DNA of 64,000 nt, from assembly GCA_026119855.1 (NCBI GenBank), contig JAOWBW010001049.1, positions 310,001 to 374,000 of the forward strand. Reading direction: 5' to 3'. The translations under genes were made by a program, and so were the position numbers. The notes below the pieces were generated by a model. That model worked only from the letters and a program-made list of their open reading frames with translations. It was not told the origin of the DNA and ran no database searches. The stretch comes from Campanula takesimana (lineage: Eukaryota > Streptophyta > Magnoliopsida > Asterales > Campanulaceae). Shown here piece by piece: positions 1 to 10,800 of this stretch (positions are counted from its first letter, which is position 1; each line of letters starts with the position of its first letter).

Positions 1-75
1 TTCTTTGAATTATTGGTCAAATTATAATTAAGTGTTGACCAAAAAAAATTATTTCAAGTGGGATGGAAGGAATAT
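1..75. repeat. Stowaway-type MITE remnant (one end)
   Basis: The first bases contain paired TTGGTCAAA/TTGACCAAA words followed by CAAGTGGGATGGAAGGAA. This resembles the terminal part of the Stowaway MITE at 53126-53384, whose arm ends in CAAGTGAGCTGGGACGGAGG. Only one end is inside the window. It appears to lie in the intron upstream of the defensin-like exon. Confidence 0.4.
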
Positions 76-171
76 ATCTTATTATTTTTAGGCATTTCAT
101 ATGAGTTTATTTATTCATGCAAACTCCGCGATGATGATTTGATGTATTATTATTTATTTACTTTTAATTAG

Positions 172-360
172 ATTGGCATATAACGGAGGCTCAAACTATG
201 AAGTGTTGCAACAACAACCATATCGGGAGTTGTATTCCGGGAAGTGAAGATGACGAAAGATGCAATCTTATGTGCCTCAATTCAAACTGTCATACAGAAG
301 GCCATTGCAAAGTGATCAAACATCCCCCTCCTAATCATTTTTGTCATTGTAATTGTTGAT
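172..360 (+). CDS. Defensin-like (DEFL) cysteine-rich peptide, last exon, partial gene
   Basis: This is the final exon of a small secreted cysteine-rich peptide gene. An AG acceptor ends at 171, and the exon is open to a TGA at 358-360 in the frame of the ATG at 198. The peptide from that ATG is 53 residues with ten cysteines: a CC pair, a CxxxC (C-N-L-M-C), a GxC (G-H-C), and a final C-H-C-N-C. CxxxC...GxC...CxC is the cysteine-stabilised alpha-beta signature of plant defensin-like/LCR peptides. The exon before the CC pair reads like the end of a signal-peptide junction (T-E-A-Q-T-M-K-C-C). In this family a first exon carrying the signal peptide normally precedes a single intron. No such exon is visible in positions 1-170, so exon 1 is probably outside the window. 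The ten cysteines exceed the usual eight. The role (antimicrobial, pollen or self-recognition peptide) cannot be told from sequence. Being short, it is easily missed by gene finders. Confidence 0.65.
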
Positions 361-490
361 TTCTCATTTATTGATATTATTATGAATTGGTACGAGGAAA
401 TCGATTTATTTAATTAAGATCTTTTAGTTTCAGTTTGGCTAATGTATGCATGCATGCATGTATGTGTACATATAGCTTCTATATGAATAA

Positions 491-970
491 ATGAGTAATT
501 TTGGTTACTTTCTTATGTTTAAATTTTAATTATGTGCCCAGTTCTTATAATTCATGTTGTTTAAACAGTATTATGATACATGACTATCAGACCGCAAAAC
601 ATAAACTAAATATGAAAAAATATACTCCCTCCGTCCCACCTCACTTGAGACCTAAGAGGTGGGCACAAGCACTAACGAAAAAGAATAAAATAAGGAGAAT
701 GTGTGGTAGAAAATGAAGAGAGATAATGAGTGGGGTTAATAGTAGGTTGATTGAATGAATTGTGTGGTGAAAACTGAAGATAGAAAATGAGTGGGTGGGG
801 TAGATTGAATATAAAATTATAAATAGATTACCATTTTTGGAAGTCTCAAGTGAAGTGGGACGGATCAAAATGGAAATAAGTCTCAAGTGAGGTGGGACGG
901 AGGGAGTACAATTTACAATGCTTAAGACACATATTCACAAGTTTGTTTTATCATATCAAACAACATTTTT
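491..970 (+). repeat. Segmental duplication, copy 1 (MITE-filled)
   Basis: The stretch from GAGTAATTTTGGTTAC through CAAGTTTGTTTTATCATATC recurs at 2105-2310 with small indels. Copy 1 carries the 625-906 MITE and copy 2 does not, so copy 2 is a natural empty site. The duplicated segment begins just after the defensin-like exon and resembles 3' flanking DNA. Confidence 0.75.
625..906. mobile_element. Stowaway MITE, TA target duplication
   Basis: The ends CTCCCTCCGTCCCACCTCAC and its inverted partner GAGGTGGGACGGAGGGAG are flanked by TA at 623-624 and 907-908. The length is 282 bp. The interior is closely related to the MITE at 48181-48470: both contain GTGTGGTAGAAAATGAAGAG. It is non-coding, and the empty site survives in the duplicate at about 2235. 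Confidence 0.85.
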
Positions 971-983
971 TTTATTTTTTTGG

Positions 984-1999
984 GGAGGGGCTATTGCCAC
1001 TACATATTTTTCTTGTCCACTACACATTTTACAAAAAGACTTAATTACCCTTTCCTTATTTTGCAACTTAACGTAATTGTTCTTTGATATATTTAGGAAA
1101 TAACAAAACATTCTATAGATAGATCATATCATTACAAATTTTGGTCCAGTACATATACTAATTAATAATTAATATGCGACTATTCCCCTTAAAATAAATA
1201 TTTTATTAATGATGTATTAATATTTAATAGAAAATTAATCCTCTAATTTTCCTTTTCAACTGAACTTTTAGTTTATTTCATGTATTAATTTTCTTATATT
1301 TTGTTTACAGTAAAAAAATAAAATAAAATTACAGGGGCCCACTACCATTTATCCAGGGTTTTTTTATTAAAAATGATTTTTACATGATAATAGAAATATT
1401 TACTTGTGTTGTGAGCTTTACAACATAATTAACATTTAAATCTACTAGTCCTAATCATTTATAGTTACACCAGTTTTTTTTGTTTCAAATATATACTAAG
1501 AAATATGTTAATATTACAACTATAATAATTCATTTTTAGCCTACATTGAAAAATAATAACCAGATTCACAACTAAAGGTTTACACTTGAAATACATCATT
1601 ATCAACGTAAAATTAATAATTAATCACAACCTTCTCTTATACAATTTCTCATTTCTTCTTCATTTCAAACATTAATAAAAAGAATATAGGTAGAAATAAA
1701 AATAACACTAGGTAAATTAGTTATGAAGTTATATAAATTTTTCTTTAAAGGACGAATACTGTTCACTACAACATAGATTTTTTTTTTGTTTTATAATTTC
1801 CTTTATAAAAAAATATTATGTGTTTATTTTCTAGGTCAAGCATGTTTAGAAGGAGTTATAGTTGAGACAAAAAAGAATAGAAAAACTTACTAAAGTTAAC
1901 ATTTGTTTGAAGGGCAATTGGGACAAAAGATTAAATTATTTGTGTGAAAATTAGTTAATGTAGTGAATAAGAAAAAGTTTTAGTGGCAATAGCCTCTCC
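984..1999. mobile_element. Non-autonomous inverted-repeat element, about 1 kb
   Basis: The left end reads GGAGGGGCTATTGCCACTA and the right end, inverted, reads GGAGAGGCTATTGCCACTA. The similarity of the ends extends about 40 bp (ACAT/AAAC...TTTTTCTT...CCACTACA). The interior is AT-rich with no open frame of note. It sits between the two copies of the segmental duplication and is flanked by T-runs, so a target duplication cannot be read. The superfamily is unknown. Confidence 0.55.
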
Positions 2000-2000
2000 T

Positions 2001-2100
2001 TTTTTTTTTTTTTTTTTTTTTTTGGCAATGTCCACAGTATTCGAACTCGTAACTTCCGCATAGATGCTAACACTGGATACCGCTTGAGCTAAAAAACTTT
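2001..2100 (-). mobile_element. tRNA-derived SINE-like element
   Basis: Read on the - strand the segment starts TTAGCTCAAGCGGTATCC, a good RNA polymerase III A-box context. About 30 bases later it has a B-box-like CGAGTTCGAATAC, then ends in a run of about 23 A (the T-run at 2001-2023 on +). A head with A and B boxes plus an oligo(A) tail is the organisation of a short plant SINE. It is too short and too divergent to be a functional tRNA. Target duplications are not clear. Confidence 0.5.
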
Positions 2101-2104
2101 TGTG

Positions 2105-2310
2105 AATAAATAAGTAATTGGTTACTTCCTTATGTTTAATTATGTGCCCAGTTCTTCATGTTGTTTAAACAGTATTAACAGTATTATGACACGTAACTAT
2201 CAGACTACAAAACATAAACTTACTAAATATGAGAAAGACAATTTACAATGCTTAAAACACATATTCACAAGTTTGTTTTATCATATCAAACAACATATTC
2301 TATTTTTTTT
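2105..2310 (+). repeat. Segmental duplication, copy 2 (MITE empty site)
   Basis: This matches 491-970 with small indels and without the Stowaway MITE. At about 2235 the bases run AAATATGAGAAAGACAATTT, whereas copy 1 has the TA-flanked MITE between the two halves. Confidence 0.75.
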
Positions 2311-2580
2311 TCTCAAATTTTATCTTTTCTTCTCGACCAAGGTCGCTAATGACCTTGGTCAAAGGGATCTTTATTACTCACCTAAATGAATGACCAAAAT
2401 TTATTTTAAGAGACCTCTGAAAATTGTTACGTTTCATACAAATTAGTGGCAAAGATTCATATATAATCATGTATTCTTTCCAAATATTTAGTTTCGCAAG
2501 TATAAAGAGTCTAATAAAAACATTTGGTAAAAAAATAATTTAGAATAAAGTTATTTCCGAAAAAAAGATTCACTTTGGAA

Positions 2581-2611
<31 letters not shown>

Positions 2612-2687
2612 TCATTTATGGACAGAGTATAATTTACTAATCGAATAGTCAGTTTGAGTTTGACGTAGTTTCTTGAAAAATAAACTA

Positions 2688-2946
2688 CTCCCTCTCCCTC
2701 TATTCTTAAATGAGTGTCCATTTTCAAAAAATCTTTGTACCAAAATGAGTGTCTTTTTTTAGCATAACTTGTCCCTAAATGTTTTTTTTCTAAAAGTTTT
2801 TCACCGGTCTCTTTAAACATGTAAAACTAAATGTTTGGAAAGGAGATTACAAGATTATATATGAATATGGCACCAAAGTGTACAAAAAGTTGACATTTTC
2901 AGATGTCCCTTAAAATAAAATTTGGACACTCATTTAAGGACAGAGG
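2688..2946. mobile_element. Stowaway MITE with TA flanks
   Basis: The left end reads CTCCCTCTCCCTCTATTC followed by TTAAATGAGTGTCCA. The right end, inverted, reads CCTCTGTCCTTAAATGAGTGTCC. It is bounded by TA at 2686-2687 and 2947-2948. It is about 259 bp and non-coding. A degenerate relative of its interior occurs around 56400-56640. Confidence 0.7.
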
Positions 2947-2948
2947 TA

Positions 2949-4296
2949 ATATCCTTTTAAAATATTTAAAAACGCTTATATCCAAAGAAACCCCCATAAG
3001 AATCCACAAGAGTACAACATTCCTTTTCCTCAAATTCAAATAGGATCATACCCATAAAAGTAGGGGTTTATTTGCCTATCCAATCCTAAAATTGGTCAAA
3101 TATGAGTCCGTCTATTTTCCTTTCACATTTTCTATTACTCTGTATCATTTATATATGCAAAGAAGTGTGGACAATGGAATTACGACAAACATCAGGCTGG
3201 GAAGTGGGAAGTCATATTAACCCTAAAATATTTTATCCATAGTTAAAAAAAAATTGTTTCGGCTTGTTCCAGCCTTCTGTCAAAAACCGGTGCAAAATAA
3301 GTTAAATTTTGTTCCATTTTAAATTCCAACTTGTATCGGCGTGTTCCGGCTGAACCAGTCTGTTAAACAGTCCAAACCGGCCGAGATGGGCGTATTCCGT
3401 CCAAGATTTAAAAAAAAAGTGACATTTTAAACATATTTTAAATTAAAAGTGTAAATAAAAAACATATAATGTTGATGACTAATTTAACGAAACTAATTTT
3501 TATTTAAAAAAATCCCTTGCTTTAAAGTAAAAATCATCAAAACGCAACTATATATTCCCTTCGTACCAAAACAAACTTTTCATGAAATTTTAAAAACGGG
3601 AATTATAGAAAGATGTTGGAAAAGTAAGTAGTGTAAGTGGGAAGGAGAAAGAAAGTGGGGTTGGAAATAGTAAGTAAATAATTATTGTGAGTGAGAAGGA
3701 CAGAGAAAGTGGAGGAAATCTTTTCTTTTTTTTTTTAGGTAAGTGAGTATATGGAAAAGTAAAATTTTAACTCAATTTTAAAAATAATAAATTTAATTAT
3801 GTTGATGTTTATATGTTTAAAAACAAAACTATATAACAGAAAAATAGCATGTTGTAATAATGTTTCGTGAATATATGTTTGAGATGTACGCACCGGGGGT
3901 ACCAGTACGTCACGTTTCAGTACAAAACCAGCACTACTAAGAAAACATAGTAATGAGACAGAAAGTGGTCGCATTAAGTACCTTTTACAACAATCATCCT
4001 TTGAATTAGGATAGAACAAAGACTATTTAAGTGTCTCAATAAGTGAGTGTCACAATCATTTTTAAAAAAAAACAATCGCAATCCTTGATATAAAAATAAC
4101 ATGTTAACATCGATGTCCCAAAATAAAATAAAAACCATTAGAGAAATATTATCCCAAAATAAAAACTAACAGAAAAATATTGTCCTTAAATTGTTAAAAT
4201 AGGGATTATTAGAAAAATATTATCCCAAAATAGGGACTATTATAAAAATGTTATCCACCGAAACGGCATTTATAACTTCGGTGTTTTATGGACCCG
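2949..4296. other. AT-rich intergenic DNA without a recognisable gene
   Basis: No supportable coding region is seen. Around 3200-3420 there is a divergent stretch rich in CCGG-like words. Around 3555-3720 a single MITE-like end (TTCCCTTCGTACCAAAAC) is followed by a purine-rich stretch. Around 4110-4250 there are three or four imperfect copies of a roughly 45-bp unit containing AGAAAAATATTATCCCAAAAT. Confidence 0.5.
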
Positions 4297-4490
4297 GAAC
4301 CGCTTCACCCATTTTAGCTCCACTACTCCACCCAACGGCTCCGATCAAGGCCACATAGGCGAGCTCATCATCTGTGCGGCTAAGATGATTTCAATTTTTT
4401 GTGGGTCCTACCGAGCTCAGACACATCTCATTCGTCGAACACAAAATCCAATGAGGTGGCTCTAATCAGAGCCATTCGGTGGAGCGGTTC
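4297..4490. mobile_element. Candidate short inverted-repeat element
   Basis: The left end GAACCGCTTCACC pairs with the right end, which reads GAACCGCTCCACC when inverted. A second internal pair is GGCTCCGATCAAGGCCAC on the left and GGCTCTGATTAGAGCCAC on the right inverted. Length is 194 bp and it is more GC-rich than its surroundings. No clear target duplication is visible. It lies about 370 bp downstream of the CCDC25-like stop codon. Confidence 0.4.
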
Positions 4491-4859
4491 GAAATCCATG
4501 TTTTACCTGCAAATAGTCCAGTGATCTTGGAAGTCACTTTTATCATCATTATCTACTCATACAAAGAGAATTTTCTCCCTAACTCTCAAAAACATGCAGA
4601 ACCACATACAACTTTGGGCTTTCCGACCTTATAAACATCCACAAATTCAAAAGCTTCTTGAGTGAGCAATCTCCAAACACAATAAAGAACAACAATGAGA
4701 GAGAGAAAGAAATAAATATGACATGATTTATGAATACATCACTGGTTTGAATAGCAACTCAGAGCTGGTCCGGCCCTGAATCTTTTGTTTTCCACGAGTT
4801 TACTTCTCAAACATGCAAGTTGGGCAAATTTGAGACGGAAGTTATATACTCGTATTGTT

Positions 4860-7800
4860 TCACATGAAGTCATCTTCGAGTTCTTGCAAGGACTTTTGGG
4901 TTGATGCTATAGTTTTGTTAGAAGTCATTTTGTCAGCTACCATCAAATTCTTGTAGCTCCTAACCTCCGCTTGCCTTTCCTTCTCAAGCCTCTCTATTTC
5001 CTCTCTTCGTTTCTGCAAATTGTATCATGTTAAAAGCCGTTTTCAAACAATATTAAATAGCAAAAGTTAAATCCAATGAACTATAAGGAGATCCATCTTA
5101 GTCAGAAACTCTTTCCAGTAACGACATAAACTTTGGGGGGGAGGGGGGAGGTAAGGATCCTTATCATAGACAAACCTGACAGATTGTTATCATGATTCCA
5201 GGGGGAAAAAAGAAAAAGGAATAAGTTTCTCATACAGAAAACATTTATTATCATTTGGTAGTTGTTGCAAATAACTAGGCAGGCATATTTAGTTAATTTA
5301 AAAAAAAAAAAAATCAAATTACAAGAACCAAATTCGTCGCTCGGGACAAAAAAGAGCCTACAAAACAACTTATGTAGAGAAAAACGTGTATTGATCAATC
5401 AAAGACTGCCAAACTAGTTAAAAATCAAAGAAAGGAAAAAAGAAATGCAAGACTCGTGTGATTTGAATCAAACCCCAAGTGTGAGGTTTGGATAAAAGGT
5501 ACGTTTGTAGAAATACAAAAAAGGTTTGCAGATGCGTTAGAAGAGAAGTAGGGAGAAAAGTTACGGAAAAAGAGGACTACCGACCATACTGAATACTCCC
5601 TCCGTCACACAATGATGATCCCCATTGACTATTCCAATATTTTAACAACATATTTTCATTTCGAGTGGTGCTATTCACACCCGTCTACTTTCTAAGTACA
5701 CACGTAAAACAAAATGGAGATAGCATTCTATGCCAGGAAACATGCCGAGGAATTCTGTGAAGGAAATCCTGTATACTAAGTTCAAGCCTCACACTTCCAT
5801 AGCCGCAATCAAACTGGAGATAACATTCTATGCCAGGAGACTCTTTTAATTCTATGAAGGAATCCTATAAAATATGTTCAAGGACGTATTTTCATAACCT
5901 ATATTATGACAGAAGAAGTCATTACGTTTACTCAAAAACACACTGAATACTCCCTCCTTTCGTTTTTGATATAGTTCTTCCAGACCACTTATCTCGAGAG
6001 TAGAAGTAAATGCATGCTATATTCACCACGCATCCACAACAATGAAGTAGAGTCGCACACTTTTTGGCTTTACTTAAAACTGCCTTAACCAGGAGACTCA
6101 CCTTATCTCTTAGTAGTTGCTTCCTCTCCGCTCTTTCTGCTGCATTAACTGCCTCACGTTCAGCTACACACAGACAAAATCAAAAGACTTACGATGGCAT
6201 GACAAGAATGGTCAAAAATTGCATAACTCAAATACAATGGAGAGAAGAAAACTAGAGTAGAACAGGATAGATAAGTTCACAAAATAGAAATCCCTGGTTC
6301 GATGCCCTCAAATACATCTTCCTCAATAATCCTTCCGTGCCAACTGACCCATTCCTTTTTCTTTTTTCTTTTTTTTTTTTTTGAGTCACCATAAGACAAA
6401 GCAAATTACCCTTTTAAATATGCATATTATGTTTTATATTAGAAAATTTCAATCATTGTAAGAACCTTTACCTAAACAATCAATATATTTAAAAAAAAAA
6501 AAAAAAAAAAAAAATTGAACAAATGACAAATCATAATCATTCACAATAATAAAAGAAATGACACTTCACAAAGATCGAAGGCTCATTTTCCAAATATACG
6601 TAGATGTTTCATCTCTTAAACTACAACAAATACATTTTTTATCCAAAATTTGAGACGTTCGGATTCTACACCAAGTAAAACTTGGAAACTGCCTCCATCC
6701 GGCATGTAAAAAATCCCCCATCGGATAATATTTTGAAAAGTCGCAATAACTAGTAAATTCTTTGAGATCTTTTGTGAAAGTAAATTTAAACTGACCAGAA
6801 ATAGTAAAAATGGGACAAATCTTTTTAGGGAGAGTTACCATAGCAATGATGAGACAGTTGGAGATTACCTTTCAAATCAGGTTTCCTTTCCACTTTAGTT
6901 TTGTTTAATCTGTTGACCACCTCATTTATTCGCTTCTCCACTCTCACGGTGCGGACCTGAACAACCACGATACAACCATCAGCATCCACTCAACAAATAC
7001 AATGAAGGCATAATATCCACAACTGTTATCTACTAAGATATTAACACTTTTATATATAACAAAAGGAATAGAAACAACTCACCCCTTTTGAGTTGTGGAA
7101 ACCAACTTGACCGACATCCATGGATGGAGTCTTCTTCAAATTTTGCCAAGGAGTATAAACAACATCGATATTATTCACCTTATTTCCTGCCAAAAAATAT
7201 AAAGCATCCGCTATAGAGTCTCAAGGCAATCTCATATACTGTCCACATCTGTCCTCATTCCACTAGAAGGTCCTTTCTGTCCCTCCGTCCCAAATTTAAC
7301 ATCCTAGTTTTCTATTTGGAAGTCCCAAAATAAATGTCCTATTTTTAGAACTACTTCTATCATTTTTTTCCAATTATACCCTCAAACACATATATATAGG
7401 TATATATATGGGGTTGAATAGTAATGGAAGTCTGCTCTAGTGATTGCTAAGCCATGTATTCCGATTGAACTTCAAATATGACTCTTTACGTAGAGAAGTA
7501 CACAATCTCAATGAGCAAGAGAAGCACATGGGTGAAATATAAAGTAAGGAATATTGTTATGTACGTGATGTATAAACTAATGTCGTCCCCAAATGACATA
7601 ATCTGTGACTTTCTCCACACGAAGATACTCCTTATAAACAGCTAACTTTTCATTTTTAACCTCTAAATTGACAAAGATGATCGAGTCTCTTGCGGCAAAT
7701 GGCTGTCCACGAATAAAATAATTGGTTGAATCAGAAGTATAGGATTTACCTTGGATAGAATTGGCTTTGACTAGTTGAACACAATCCTCTAGTAAGCCTT

Positions 7801-10800
7801 CAGAGATATCATCAATTGTTTGACCCTTGTGCAGTCTCACATAGACATGAGCTGAAGACATTTTATCAACATGAAACCTGCAGTAGAAGAAATCCTGTAA
7901 AAGAAATGGGGATAAAGAAAAAAGAACCATTACAACAGAAAGTAATAGCATGAGTGGTCCAAACTGATGATTGCTCAAGAGAGCCAGATGAATATGGATA
8001 GATTTATGTTGAACAAATAAGAAAATCAATCATAACTGGCGACACTTTAATCCAAAGATCAAATTCCATGACCCCAGAGCTTCATCGAAACCACAACTCA
8101 ATAGCACATTTAAAGTCAAAATTCACATGACTCCACACTTTATAACAATAAACTAGTCAGCATATCAGTTTATATGAATAACCAAGTCCAACACAATTTT
8201 TCATCACACCCCCCAAATAAAATTATCTTTGACCTTATCAAAATGCTAATCCTAGTTTATAAGGTGGACGAGGACCATAACTCGTGAATGCTAATCCTAG
8301 TTTATAAGGTGGAGCAGGACCATAACTCCTGAACAGCAATATACTGATTAATCCGTGGAAACTCATTACGACAAACATTCAGAAACAATTGAAATCTCAT
8401 TTAATTTTCAGGGTTTTCAAAGTACTTGCATTATGTACCCTGCAACTTGCAAAAAATAGATAAGCTACCATACATATCCAAAAGTTGCAGCAATGCGTTC
8501 GGTTATTATTATTTGTTTTGTTATCAAAAAATGAGGTTATGAGTTGTATACTCACCCTTGCATACAAATGTCTCCACCCTGCCTCAATATTAAGTAGATG
8601 AAACCGTATGGCAATCACCTCACATTTTTTATAGGATGTGATGACCACATGTTTGAGATACTGAGGCCTAATTTATTTCAATAAGAGATATGAAAATCCA
8701 CCCAAAAACGAAAAAGAAAAAGAAAAAGAAAAAAAAAAAAAAAACTTTCCATCCCCACCGAAGATCAGGAATCGCCACTCCACGAACAGCAAGCACACTA
8801 TGATGTCCAGGAGAGGCAACAAAAACAAGTTTGTCCCAGGGAAGTGTTATAGCCTTATAGACAAGCATTCATCCTCAAATATAGGATAGCTTCGCTCTTT
8901 CCAAATGGAGTAGAGCTCGATATTTTTTGGCACTCCCAAAAATAAAAATACACAGCCCTGCTCAAAACTGCAATCTCAAATACCTTTTTACTGTTCCCAG
9001 ATACTCGCCACTGCGCTGCCAAGAATAACTAATGAATCTCTTCTTTCCAGCCCTAAAGGTCCTAAACATATCACTAGCCAAACCCTCTACAGAAAATATT
9101 GAAAGCCTATTACCCCTATGCCATGATTCTCCTATCGTCCCCAAAACCCTCTTTTCTGTGTCTGTCCTACATCAGCAATTCTCACATGTGTATCACCAAG
9201 AATCCGAAGGGCCTTCATGAAATGATGAGGCAGTATATTTGACCCACCCTTTGTTGGAGCAATTATCTCATATCAGGAATTAACTAGCCAAAGCATGACT
9301 ATATAAAGATCCAGGGCCACTCCTCCCATAGCCAATTGGTCTTGGGATGGAACCTCAGAGGCTCAGACTTTATCATGGTATCCGAGCATACGTGTGAGCC
9401 CAAAGTTCCGCCCATGATGATTCAGCCCCGCGTCACCGTAATCTATTTCCAAATTGGTCTTGGGATGGAACCTCAGACTTTACCACCCTTCTTCTTTTTT
9501 TTATTTGGCTCTCCTAATTTATGGGCCTAGGGAAGGGGTCTAGGAAGCACGGACACCTCTCCTAGGTCAGGGTGTCACCTTAAACACTCGCAGACACCTG
9601 ACACACTCAACAACCTCTTCCTTTTTTTCTTTTTCTCTCTTTACTTTCTAGTAAAATTTGGGCCCAGTGAAGAGGGGCAAGTACGCACGAGTACCCCTCC
9701 TAGGTTGAGTGTCCATCTCAATACACCCAAACACCTCACGCTCGTAAATTGATCCAACACGCAGAGCCGGTCATGCGGGGGACCAAAGCCAACTCTTCGG
9801 TCGAGTCCCTCGATTTTCGTAAGTACGTGATTTTTAGACCCAAAAAAATAGTAGACTATTATCAATACAAAATCAGCAAATCTGAATATTATATTCCAAT
9901 TACAACATAAAATACTTCTACAATACAATACTTAAACACGTTCCAAGTAGCACATTTAGAAGAAAAATCATGAATCAAAGTAGAATAATCAACTTTAGGA
10001 ACCATATTCTTCTCACAACTTGTAACATGAACGGAAACAAGAAGTCCTTTAAGTTATTTCCTTGAGACAAATCTCAAACCAATCTTCATCCATCCCCCTT
10101 AATAACCATATCCAGGGTCGTCCATTAAGAATGAATTCTCCAGAAAGATTAGGGTAGCTAAAGGGGGTATATCTTGAGCAAGGAACACAGTTTTAAGTTT
10201 ATCTTTCCCATAAAAAGTAAATTTCAAATATTGATATGAATGAATCTACAGCGTAGACATCCAAATTCATGTTTATATTTATACATACACATGCAAAACA
10301 GATATTATCACATGGATACATCGTGAATACACAGGTCAGATTTCTGAATTTGCAGCATTAAAAACAGGGGGATAAGAGAAAATACTGAAATGATTATCGG
10401 TTCACCACGATTACCAGATTAAGGTCACCAAAATGAGGTTATAAGATGTAAATCCCTAGATCTAACAGCTCACTGTCTTGTATCACTAAGGATAAGGAAC
10501 AAGAAAGAGTAGGAGAAAAGTTTTAACTTTTATTTATCAACTCTCTTCTTCTTCTTTGATCAACCATATTCTATATCGATATAGTATGTATAATGTACCC
10601 TTTTGAATTTTGGACAGGGTGGATATAAGGGTCATTTTCAGTTATTTTTTCAGGAATTTGCCATATTTTTTCACACAAATTTTTAGCAGCACAAACAAAT
10701 GTGGACAAGGGATTAAACTCCTTAATCTTAAAGAGTACAAGTGAATCCAATATATACTTGATCACATAGCATACAACAGACACTACGATCCTCAACAGTC

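Noticed and set aside
2030..2100. Functional tRNA gene
   Set aside because: A and B boxes are present, but stems do not pair and an oligo(A) tail follows.
2551..2820. Minus-strand frame with poly-Phe
   Set aside because: It crosses a MITE and a poly-A run; chance frame.
8668..8868. Minus-strand frame with Phe run in CCDC25 intron
   Set aside because: Translates an A/G-rich low-complexity tract in an intron.
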